Assembly (NCBI GenBank): GCA_035610835.1
Contig: CM069459.1
Location: 55,347,316-55,411,315 of the forward strand
Length of the DNA stretch: 64,000 nt
Direction of reading: 5' to 3'
DNA from: Ophiura sarsii
Lineage: Eukaryota; Echinodermata; Ophiuroidea; Amphilepidida; Ophiuridae
Positions 55,021-64,000 of the stretch are shown here, piece by piece (the stretch's first letter is position 1; each line of letters starts with the position of its first letter). The notes beneath the pieces are model-generated. The model was not told the origin of the DNA, made no database searches, and saw only the letters and a list, made by a program, of their open reading frames with translations. The position numbers and the translations under genes were made by a program.

Positions 55021-55645
55021 CCAACAGGGGTGTACTCACATTTGTTTTGGGCAGGAGGTGTGCTGCTAGAGGTTTGGAAAACCTGACCCCATAATTAAAG
55101 GGGCATTGAGAGATGTATCGATATACTAAATGAGCAAATATCGTAAAGATAATCATCAACATAGCCCAAATCCAAAATGTCATACAATTCCGACATCGCC
55201 TTCATGCCAATTACACAAATAACGGCACTTCCAGGTTGAGATTTGGCGTGAAAGTTTGCACGTAAATTGATAGCATAACTTCCTAATTCAGCACCTAGTT
55301 TCGATATGATCATATCGAAACTAAGAAAATCATGAAATTTTATATGATAAACGGCGAATGTTGGTAAACTGTTTCAGATGGTAGTTAGTATATGCCTAAG
55401 TATTACTTTGATGCAAAAAAACTGATTTCCAGGATAATTGAGGGCGCACTCCCATACGTATCTCTCAATGCCCCTTTAAGGGTTCTTTCCAACTTAAATA
55501 AAATGGCTGATTTGACTATTGTTTTGTGATTATCCTATAACAGGAGGACTCATGTTTATGGATTTCCAGCACACAGTCATACACCATGCTCAATGATTTC
55601 TTGAAACAAAGCGACCCATTATGCGATGTGGGGAAATCCCTACCC
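55021..55645 (-). mobile_element. Diverged poly-G-family element split by a TTAA MITE
   Basis: The flanks carry the family's words in order (GGGGTGTACTCACATTTG, GACCCCATAATT, then GGATTTCCAGCACACAGTCA and AAGCGACCCATTA), but without long G tracts. The insert 55095-55479 separates them. Confidence 0.6.
55095..55479. mobile_element. TTAA MITE, AGGGGCATTGAGAGA ends, central palindrome
   Basis: TTAA lies at 55095-55098 and 55476-55479. AGGGGCATTGAGAGATGTAT and ATACGTATCTCTCAATGCCC are inverted. A perfect 24 bp palindrome made of GTTTCGATATGA and its complement lies at about 55298-55321. Confidence 0.88.
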
Positions 55646-56490
55646 CGCCCGACCGACCCTTTTTTATTCCTTCAATTTTTTTCAATTTTTTTAAAAAAAA
55701 ATTAAAAAGACTTTTGAAAAATGTTTTGGGAAATTAAATTTTAAATTTTGATTTTTGATATTTGATTTTTCCAATTTTTGAAATTTGTTGTATTTTGTTG
55801 AAATTTAAAATCAAATTCCCCAACAATTCCTGAAATCTTGGTTTAAAAAAACCCAGACCAAACCTGTGGGGAGTTTTTGGTCGCCTTTAGATGGCATATC
55901 CCCTTATACTTTCCCCTTATAATACCTTAAATATTTGAGTACTCAGACTTTTAGTATGATCTTTGTTCAACATTTTACCAATATGAATAGACCCTATTAA
56001 TGGGTTTTTTTTGTATAAAAACATGGTTTGTTAAGTTCTGTTCACAATGATTTGATGATGTTGATATGAAGTGACGCAGTTCCAAAGGTTTCTCACGCGT
56101 CTCAAGTTTTAAGTTTTGGGACTAATCCTATGATACCTGCCTGCACTATAGTTTGTTCAGTTCTAAATTAGTGAAAATTGCGTGCCCGAAATGAAATACC
56201 TACTTGCCCATCGCTTGCTAATACCTGCTTATGCGGCGCAAGCGCATCATCTCACCGATGAATTTGCCCAACGCAATGGATTATTTCTGTGCACGGACAA
56301 ATACAAGCCTCACAATTCACGCCATTTTGGAACTGATCTACACTGGATTTCAGAATTACGCTAATTGTTATGTATCTGTTTGAATGATTCTATTATGTAT
56401 GAGCTGATTTCGACCAAGATCTTTCACTTTCAAACATTTACTATTCTTTATGAAGGAATGCATGTTTTCTGAGGTGCAGTGAACCAATTG
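55646..56490. other. Non-coding stretch
   Basis: The first part is A/T homopolymer-rich (55660-55830). The part 56100-56365 is more balanced and holds a 60-codon frame (56182-56364) with no recognisable domain or splice context. Confidence 0.4.
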
Positions 56491-56494
56491 ATTA

Positions 56495-56820
56495 GGCCAA
56501 ATTAAATTAATTGTTTGTCTCAAAGCTCCTCTCCTGTTGTAAAACTAATGCGGAATGCGGGTTTTTTTCAAGTTTTTTTTATTATTTTTTTTAAATATAA
56601 AATATTGAAATCCTTGTAAAAGTGAATTTTTGTATTTAAGATGATCTGATCAATGAAAATCTGAAAAATCTGTGAAATTTTAGATTTTTTTAAAAAAAAT
56701 TTGAGAAAAAAAATAAAAGGAAAAAAAAAAAGTTTTTTTTTCAGATTTTGTTTTTCTAATGCGCACCAATAAACAAACGCGCGCGGGAGCTTTGAGACAA
56801 ACAATTATTTTAATTTGGCC
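56495..56820 (+). mobile_element. Harbinger-like MITE, 326 bp, TTA duplication
   Basis: TTA lies on both sides (56492-56494, 56821-56823). GGCCAAATTAAATTAATTG..TTTGTCTCAAAGCTCC is inverted at the other end. Internal marks are GTAAAACTAATGCGG, A/T runs and GCGCACCAATAAACAAACGC. An inverted copy is at 63265-63583. Confidence 0.92.
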
Positions 56821-57323
56821 TTAGTCCATCAGAGCTCTTTACAGAGAGAGAGTTGTCAGTTTGATTCCTAATCACTCAGTTCATTGCCTCAAATTGATGG
56901 AGAATAAGTACATTTGATGAGTCAGATCAGGCCCAAAAAAAAGAAATTGTCCTCATCTGCCCAACCCTCTAATTCCTTCCGACCCAATTTTTGTTGTTGA
57001 AAATTTCATTATTTTTTTTTTACAAATTTTAGTCGAAAATCTATTTTAATTTTTTAATTTTTTTAAAGTGTTAAGAAAATAAAAATACTCATCAAAATAT
57101 TACAGATTTTGCTCCCCTGTTTTGGTTACCACAACAAGCACATCTCATTTCACTTTTGGTACCTTAAAAAAGGGCAAGGGAGAAAAAAACCCACCCAAAA
57201 AGACCTACCCAACTGTTAAAAGTGATCTATGGACAATCAACAACAAAAATTTAAAAAAAATTGGCTACACACATTTTTCTGTAACAGTATTATTCCTCTT
57301 GCTGCGAAATGAAAGCAAAGGCT

Positions 57324-57715
57324 TCACACTTCCACGCGGCTGTTATTTTTACCATATTCAAAACAGATTTGTCAGAAACCTTTCCCAACTTTCGAAGTCT
57401 ATCCCAAGAATTACTGAACCAATACTAGGCATGTTTGTACTTATTTTAATGCGTGTCTCATGAAATTCAATGTTTGGACATTTTTGAAACATTTTGGAAT
57501 TTTGGAACTGTCGTATGCAGATGACAGCTGCATGGAAAGTGTTGTCTATCCCAAGAATTACTGAACCAATACTAGGCATATTTGTACTTATTTTAATGCG
57601 TGTCTCATGGTGATTACAAATATGGTAATGAAATTCAATAATTCTGACATTTTTCAAATATTTTGTGACATTTTGGAACTGTAGTATGCAGACGACTGCC
57701 GCGTGGAAAGTGCTA
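57324..57715 (-). mobile_element. CACTTTCC-family MITE dimer, inverted
   Basis: A full unit (57324-57543) is followed directly by a second that begins mid-element (TCTATCCCAAGAATTACTG, 57544) and ends GCGTGGAAAGTGCTAA. The longer frame on the minus strand repeats the same peptide words twice and is not a gene. Confidence 0.8.
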
Positions 57716-58165
57716 ACATTTACAGGGCATGAAAAATCAAGAACACAATCATATCCCTCATTCACGGTGTACAAACCTTCACCTTTCCCACGTAAGCAAA
57801 TCATGCAATTTTTGCAGCGTTAATTAGTAAAGTAATCTAAGCTCGAGCTCGCCTCCTCCCATCCTCGGAGGTACACATTTGATAGTCAATAATGAAACAG
57901 TGTTTTGTAATTTAATAGTGGAAACTCTATACAGATTGTACGGCCCTGTATATATGCGAGCTAATTGACACCGACATATTTTTATTGCGTTGGTTAGTGA
58001 TTTCGACAGGGACTTGACAATTGGTACATAGAGCTGGGAGGGTTGATAGCCAATTTTGAGGATCAGTCCATGCGACCTTTTGGAAATTAATTATTTTGTA
58101 ATATTTACTAATCTAAAACTCAATGCAGTTATGTAAATGTGGGGCTTACAGTACACAGGGTCTGA
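57716..58165. other. Non-coding stretch
   Basis: Nothing recognised apart from a short CpG-bearing patch near 57840-57875. Confidence 0.45.
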
Positions 58166-58369
58166 TACTGTAAACGTTGAAATGTTCGCACTACATTTAT
58201 TTTCGTGCTCCAAGCAGTTACAGCGAAAATATAAACACGCAAACATATTTATTTTGTGTACAAGTCTATGTAATGAACTTTCAAATCGTAAATTTGAAAA
58301 CAAGCAAAATGGCTGAAAGTCAGCAAAGAGCGAACATTTAATCGCGCGAAAATTAGCACTTTTACAGTA
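58166..58369. mobile_element. 'TACTGTAAAA' MITE, intact ends, 204 bp
   Basis: It runs TACTGTAAACGTTGAAATG to TTAGCACTTTTACAGTA with GCACTACATTTATTTTCGTG, TTACAGCGAAAATAT and ATCGCGCGAAAATTAG inside. It is the best copy for defining the family. Confidence 0.85.
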
Positions 58370-60044
58370 TATTGCTGTTAAGATGGTCTCATGCGCCCGC
58401 GCACAAGTATGTGGGGTCACTGTTGCCACATAGCCCTATGCGATGAGCCTAAATTTGGTGTTTGCTTGTTTTAGTTAGAAAAAAATTAAAAACAATTGGT
58501 TGCGTATAATTTTTTTAATTTTAAATTGGTTGCGCAGCTGCAAAAAACACCATTTGGTACATCATTTTGGACCTCTTTTTTTATCCACTCTAGTAAGTAC
58601 CAATTTTTGTGTGATCCCACCCTTTTGGGGACATTTTTTTCTTCTTTTGATCCCCCCTCCATTTTTCCAACCCCCCCCCCACCAAGGTATTTATGAACAC
58701 TCCCTTATAAAAGCTATGTCACATGAATGGGAACCTGAGACAGACTTAGACTTTGATAACATCATCCCTCAAGACTGATTATCAGCTTGATCATGAATGT
58801 CAATGGGAAGTTTGCCCCCTTGGGTATCACAATTATAATGTTTTAAGGATCATTAACATCATCCCTTAAGACACATGTCAATATCATGATCATTGATACC
58901 TGTAGGGATCCATTATTGGGGACTTTGCCCTATTGAGACCCAATTAATAATATCTCTATATCATCAGCCTATTTAACCCATGACCTGATTTAGTAGGACG
59001 TTGAACCAATAGTGTTGCCAGAAATGAAGCCCAAAATAAAGTTGCAACCCTTATGTGAAAGTTACCGAAATTAACCCTTAACATGATGGTGTCAATGGAC
59101 AAAATCACCAAATGTAGCCTAAGTCACTTAAATAATGTTTGGGTTTCAGGTTTGGGCTACAAAATAGCCAATCTGGCAACATTGAGCGAACCCTTAAAGC
59201 AACCATGACAGAAATACATTGACATCAGGGCGTCAAGACATATCATATGTCCCTGTTAGCCACAGGACTAAAAATAAAATATATTAAATTACCACCCCCT
59301 CCTAATAACGTGGAGAAAATTTGTGTCATGGGTAATGTTTAGCAGAGACGAAGTCTTAAGATTTAATATACCCTACCATCCTTATTCCTCACTGTGTGAG
59401 GGTATAGATCGTTCTTTATTAAAAGATGTGCAGTGGCAGGGTATACTAAGGGACTCGGACATTCATCATACATGTAAGATTGAGCATTGCCAACTGAAAT
59501 ACATTGAGTTTATGTCACAAAAGGTCACATAGGTCATGTTTTGATTATTGAATGGTCTATAGTTACTATACAATATAGTGCATTCACCATAACCATGAGA
59601 CAAAACATGATGGTAATTGGGTTATTGTAGTAATTGTTCAACCTTATTCTAAACAGACTATAATTTGTCTGTTTGTTATTCTTTCCTACACAAAGTGAAT
59701 CATAGTAACAACGACAAAAGTTTCAGACTTTGAGACTTAAAATAGTGATACAAAAAATGTTGCGGTTTTAGACTTTCCCTGAGGGTAGTTACACATAGTA
59801 TCAGTATTCATCTGCAGACTGCAGTCATAACCATTTGACAAGTGTACACCCATCAATGCACCGGACTTTGCCGTAGTCCAGATATATCTGCCCACACAGA
59901 CTCTAACGAAGTCTGTGTCATTGGATGGCATTTGTGGCATCTTGCTTCGCTTAGTATACAGTGCTGTATCAGTACCTTATATGTCTATGTTTATTATATA
60001 TATATCCACCCATTGCCTATTGCCCTTCAAATGCAGTATTTTTA
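58370..60044. other. Non-coding stretch
   Basis: No exon or bounded element was recognised. Near 58755-58930 ACATCATCCCT(C/T)AAGAC and related words recur twice. Near 59577-59655 CATTCACCATAA and AAACAGACTATAATT resemble 39311-39500. The 69-codon frame at 59323-59532 has no recognisable domain. Confidence 0.45.
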
Positions 60045-60427
60045 TTAAAGGCATATTATGTGATCTTTTCCAGGGAGCGCCCTCTATTCATGATTTTTTT
60101 TAGAAAGTAGATTTTCTTGCAGATTTACATTTCTGATCATAAATCGTACATACATTCCAAGTTACTGAACGATACAATTTCTAATTACCTCAAAATCATG
60201 GTTTTAGAGTGAATTTAGAGTGAAAATATGAACTGTCGTGTTATCCCGACAGCTTATTTTCACTCTTAAACCATGATTTTGAAGTAATGAAGAATCGTAT
60301 CGCCCTGTAACTTGGAATGTATGTACGATTTATGATCAGAAATGTAAATCTGCAAGAAAATCTGCTTTCAATTTTTTTTCGAGGATTGAGGGCGTTCCCT
60401 GGAAAAGATCACATAATATACCTTTAA
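60045..60427. mobile_element. TTAA fold-back element, 383 bp
   Basis: TTAA lies on both sides; the arms AGGCATATTATGTGATC and GATCACATAATATACC mirror each other almost throughout. The centre has CTGTCGTGTTATCCCGACAG. Confidence 0.9.
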
Positions 60428-60439
60428 GGTGTATGTTTA

Positions 60440-61300
60440 GGATAACTTTGCTAATCTTACTTGGGTTTATTTTTTCTGCACAATATCAGGTCAAATATTT
60501 TTATCTGATCAAAATTTTACATTTGTAAATCAGCATGACCATCTGCGGCAGCCATCTTGTGTGTATTACTGTAAAAGTTAAACATTTTCTCGATACATTT
60601 TTTCGTGTTTTTCACGCTTGAATTACTGTAAAACACTATAATTTCGCAGCTACTTTATTTTGCGAATTTAAAATTACTGCTATTTTAGTAGGCATTTAGT
60701 TTTTCGCGAATCTAGACATTTTACTGTTACTTTTAATGCTAAATTGTCAATTTTTTTGTTTTTTTAGCGGGCATTTAATTTCGCGAATCTAGAAATACTA
60801 CTGTTACTTTCAACGCGAAATTGTCAATTTCGTGTGTATTTTATTTCGCAAATCAACATCCCTCGCAAAATTTGCGAAATTAAATCCCCACAAAATTGAG
60901 TGGTTTTACAATAGCTACTGTGAAAATAATAACACACAAATGTATTTCTGTTGCGTATATAGGTCTATGTGATGAAGCTATACAAATCTTGAATTTAAAA
61001 ACACGCGAAAAACCGTTACGAATCGGCAAAGTACCAACAATTATTTGTGTGAAAATTGCCATTTTTACAGTATTTGCAACTGAAGGAGGGGTCATTCGGC
61101 ATCAAAATGGTTTTGGAATTCGGTGTGAAAAAGGCCTTTTTAAGAAATTTAATGTGGGTGATCATTTTGATATTTTGTGGTAACCAACAAGGCGACGATC
61201 CACAATCTTGTTGCGCCATCAAGGAATGGTAAACAGAGGCTCCGAAAGTTTATTTTTACTGTCATTATTTGGGTTAGGGTTAATAAGGATTTTGTGAATT
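60440..61300. repeat. Cluster of decayed 'TACTGTAAAA' MITE sequence
   Basis: AATTACTGTAAAACACTATA (60622), TTTCGCGAATCTAGA (60707 and 60778) and TGTCAATTT words recur in a local ~80 bp tandem. Complemented family sequence (AATAATAACACACAAATGTA ... TTGCCATTTTTACAGTA) follows at about 60915-61073. GGGTTAGGGTTAA at 61271 looks like an end of a CCCTAACC element. Confidence 0.55.
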
Positions 61301-61544
61301 ATATTGTCAACAAAGAATAAGACAAGATAATTAAAATAGTTGAAATCTGAGAAGTTAATTAGTACTTAAGTTATTTTATAATTAATTAATTTGTTGGCTA
61401 TGGTGACATTGCTGAATAAAGTTGATAATGGGTCTGATAACAGACAAGCAGTATCACCTTTCTTGTAGATAATTAGATGCTGTGATCACATTTTACAATC
61501 AGACTAAAATGTAGGATATTTTATGTTAATTTTTCACTTTGCCG

Positions 61545-61704
61545 ATTTTTAACTATTTTAGTTTTTTTTAAATTCGCTATTTGTAGCTTCACATCATATA
61601 GTCCTTTATAGGCAAAAGAAATACATTCGCGTGTTATTATTTTTGCAGTAGTCGATTTGAGCGCGAAAATATATGTAGCATGAAAATTTCTACTTTTACA
61701 GTAC
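61545..61704. mobile_element. 'TACTGTAAAA' MITE, truncated
   Basis: GCGTGTTATTATTTTTGCAGTAG, GAGCGCGAAAATATATGTAGC and the end TCTACTTTTACAGTA match the right part of the family. Confidence 0.7.
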
Positions 61705-61939
61705 TCTGTTTACCTTCCACTTTGTAGTGACATCACAGTCATCACTTCCAAGACTGCAATCTCACATTTCTTTTAACCGGGTCAGGCAGGTTATTTACAG
61801 AAATTACCCACCCACTGGAAATTCCAACAACCATTAGGCAAAAGCAAATTGTTTACTTGCCCTCTCGTCCGACCGACAGTGTACTACTGACAGTCCCGAC
61901 CTTTTCCCTTTTTTCCCCCAATTTCCCCCACCTTTTTTT

Positions 61940-62217
61940 TTTAGGGGATTTCGCTCCCAAATATATCTTTTCAGAGCCTATATGTACCTTTGCATGATTG
62001 CGCAATGAGATAATAGATTGGGGGTCCACCGGATTCCCCGATCTATTGGATTTAGCATGGTTATGATTAGCTGAGGGTCATGGCTTAGTGGGTGGGATGA
62101 CGGGCTGATGTCTGGAGCGTCCCCAGATCGATTCCGATCGGATCCCCGGCATTTAGTTGGTGTTTTCTCTTCCAAAATTGTAATCCCGGTTAAAAACCCG
62201 TAACCGCGGTTAGGGTT
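61940..62217 (+). mobile_element. tRNA-headed CCCTAACC-family element, left end worn
   Basis: It has ATTGCGCAATGAGATA as in copies near 6920 and 15540, then an A box TTAGCTGAGGGTCATGG (62070), a weak B box (AGATCGATTCC, 62126) and the right end GCGGTTAGGGTTAT. Confidence 0.65.
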
Positions 62218-62425
62218 ATTAATATTAGTAGCCCTGCCTTTGAACAAAAGCAGTATTGAACCAACAATGAAATATTGGATTGGTTTTATTGACTTAGTTA
62301 ATTGGCTTGACTTGACTTGACTTGACTTATTGATACAGAGTTGACTTGAGTCATTTCCATGTGTGACTTGATTTACATTGTGACTTCTTTAGGTTTAATG
62401 ACTTGGTGACGATACAAGTCCAGAC

Positions 62426-62856
62426 CCCGGTGGGGGGGGGGGGGGGTGGGGGGGTGGTACTCGCCCAAGACGGTATACGGGGGTGTGCCGCTCTAATGGG
62501 TAGCTTTTTGGGCACAAAATCCCTAAACATGGGGTATGATTTTGTGCTGGAAATCCCTAATAATGGGGTCACTTTTTACAAATGGGTCTATTTTTGCGAA
62601 ATTTGTGCTTATTTTCGCGAAATTTATGTCTATTTTCGCGAAAATTTGTGTCTATTTTCGCGAAAATTTGCACAAATTAGGTCTATTTTCCCGATAATTT
62701 GCAAAAATTTGGTCTAAAATGAAGCAAAACCCCTAAAAATGGGTACCGATTTTTCCAAAATCACCCCTAAAAATGGGTATGGGTTTTGAATCTCCAGCGG
62801 CACACCCCCGACCAAACCAAATCCGAGTACCCCCCCCCCCCCCCCCCCCCCCCGGG
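62426..62856 (+). mobile_element. Poly-G-ended hAT-like MITE, reference copy, 431 bp
   Basis: The exact 8 bp duplication GTCCAGAC flanks it (62418-62425, 62857-62864). The ends are CCCGGTGGGGGG and CCCCCCCGGG, the latter with a 24-C tract (62830-62853). Between GTACTCGCCCAAGACGGTAT and AAACCAAATCCGAGTAC lies the phased array: AAAATCCCTAAACATGGGGT, AAATCCCTAATAATGGGGT, then three CTATTTTCGCGAAAWTTGTG units. Confidence 0.92.
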
Positions 62857-62949
62857 GTCCAGACGGATATGAGACAAGACAGGACAGGACAAGGTGGACG
62901 TTTCTTACTTGAATTTCATAGGAATCTTTCTATAATATTATATCGTTTG

Positions 62950-63182
62950 CTGTTCTGTCAAAATCTCTTGTTTTATGCCCTTCAGCATGTATAAAGTAAA
63001 ACTGACCAACGGTTATGCATTAGGAAGCATTGCTTATACATGTTTAGGGCAAGAGCACTTATAAAGTTCAGTTCATGAACGATGTATTTTTGGCCCTTGA
63101 ACATGTATAAATCAACACTTTGTATGCATAATCGTTGGGTAGTTTATTTTAGACATGCTGAAGGGCCGGATGACAGAACAGC
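62950..63182. mobile_element. Hairpin MITE, 'GGCCCTTCAGCATGT' family
   Basis: CTGTTCTGTC..GCCCTTCAGCATGTATAAAGT at the left pairs with AGACATGCTGAAGGGC..GACAGAACAG at the right; ACGGTTATGCAT / ATGCATAATCGTTGG lie inside. It is related to 30048-30235. Confidence 0.8.
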
Positions 63183-63264
63183 GACGATTTATACCTCATC
63201 AGACTACATTGTATTGCAATATTTATCAAACTTGTTTTCGGTTTATGTTTACATCCTGTGCTAA

Positions 63265-63583
63265 GGCCAAATTAAAATAATTGTTTGTCTCAAAGCTCCC
63301 GCGCGCGTTCGTTTATTGGTGCGCATTAGAAAAACAAAAATCTGAAAAAACCTTTTTCTTTTTTTTCTTTCTTTTTTCAAAAAAAAAAAGAAAAAATCTA
63401 AAATTTCACAGATTTTTCAGATTTTCATTGATCACATCATCTTAAATACAAAAGTTCACTTTTACAAGGATTTCAATATTTTATATTTAAAAAAAAAAAA
63501 AAAAACTTGAAAAAAAACCGCATTCCGCATTAGTTTTACAACAGGAGAGGAGCTTTGAGACAAACAATTAATTTAATTTGGCC
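63265..63583 (-). mobile_element. Harbinger-like MITE, 319 bp, TAA duplication
   Basis: TAA lies on both sides (63262-63264, 63584-63586). It is the reverse of 56495-56820 with very few differences outside the A/T runs, so both are recent copies. Confidence 0.92.
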
Positions 63584-64000
63584 TAAGCGAACGACATAGC
63601 GCAAATAGCAGAGTTGAAATTCTAGTCTCAGTAGGAGATCTTACATTTGCTGAGGCAATGTTATGATCGGATTCCTATTGATACGATACAAGTCTATAGG
63701 CACCATGCTGGTCCTATGCTATTATGAAATACCGCAAATTTGGTATGCAATGACATGCACTGGGGATTTCGTACAAAAATGAACTATATATAGCCGATTC
63801 ATAAACTGTGGTCGCAGTATTATTTCATTCTTATTTTCATTTAAAAGTTGCAATACAACTTTTTCTACTGCCCCCTAAAATGCAACCCATAAAAAAGAAA
63901 TTGCACCAAACTTACAAGTGAAAAGCATCTTTGCACGACAGGGAGAAAAAACCATTGAGGGCTGCATGTTACTAGTAATTTATTTGGAAAGCTTATTCCG
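63584..64000. other. Non-coding end of the window
   Basis: Nothing recognised. Confidence 0.5.

Noticed and set aside
56182..56364. 60-codon + strand frame with balanced composition
   Set aside because: No recognisable domain and no convincing splice sites; kept only as part of an unclassified stretch.
57358..57804. 148-codon minus-strand frame with repeated peptide words
   Set aside because: The repeats are the two tandem CACTTTCC MITEs translated; similar words appear at all copies.
59323..59532. 69-codon + strand frame
   Set aside because: No recognisable domain or flanking splice signals; length is within chance for this window.
1..64000. Endogenous virus sequence
   Set aside because: No capsid, polymerase, envelope or LTR structure was recognised; the only polymerase-like piece is the LINE tail at 13633-13975.

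Overview
This 64 kb window is eukaryotic, AT-rich and almost entirely non-coding. It is packed with short non-autonomous DNA transposons (MITEs), fold-back elements, tRNA-derived sequence and long G/C homopolymers. No complete gene lies in it. The mix of repeats, a GT-AG microexon and large presence/absence differences between two nearly identical copies suggest a highly heterozygous metazoan, most likely a marine invertebrate. I cannot name the taxon from sequence alone.

The best coding signal is a 38 bp microexon encoding the zinc-binding end of a C1-type zinc finger (VCKFACHKKCEYK). It has a strong acceptor and a gtaaga donor and occurs twice, at 10159-10196 and 17837-17874. Its host gene runs on the + strand, so much of the window is probably intron. 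A tentative 28 bp exon (21581-21608) and a tentative promoter/leader exon (34441-34724) are much weaker. The only other protein-like sequence is a frameshifted LINE reverse-transcriptase tail on the minus strand (13633-13975).

Layout. 1-3.6 kb: MITEs, one TTAA element with a tRNA-like promoter, and a G-rich minisatellite. 3.6-18.4 kb: two copies of one segment (3614-10747 and 10848-18427) joined head to tail across exactly 100 N. They differ by at least four clean transposon insertions with empty sites on the other copy, so this looks like two haplotypes placed in tandem, or else a real tandem duplication. 18.4-22 kb: MITEs and fold-backs. 22.6-23.4 kb: a fold-back with a tRNA-like promoter in each arm. 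25-33.6 kb: nested hAT-like, TTAA, TWA and 'TACTGTAAAA' elements. 33.6-44.6 kb: a possible promoter, more elements and a GC-richer patch. 44.9-45.7 kb: a ~190 bp tandem array. 46-52 kb: tRNA-like heads, a TA-flanked MITE and a hAT nested in a Harbinger-like element. 53-64 kb: further copies of the same families, including an inverted pair 6.8 kb apart.

Families recur with readable target-site duplications: TTAA (piggyBac-like), TWA (Harbinger-like), TA (mariner-like) and 8 bp (hAT-like). No transposase ORF was seen, so all must have been moved by enzymes encoded elsewhere.
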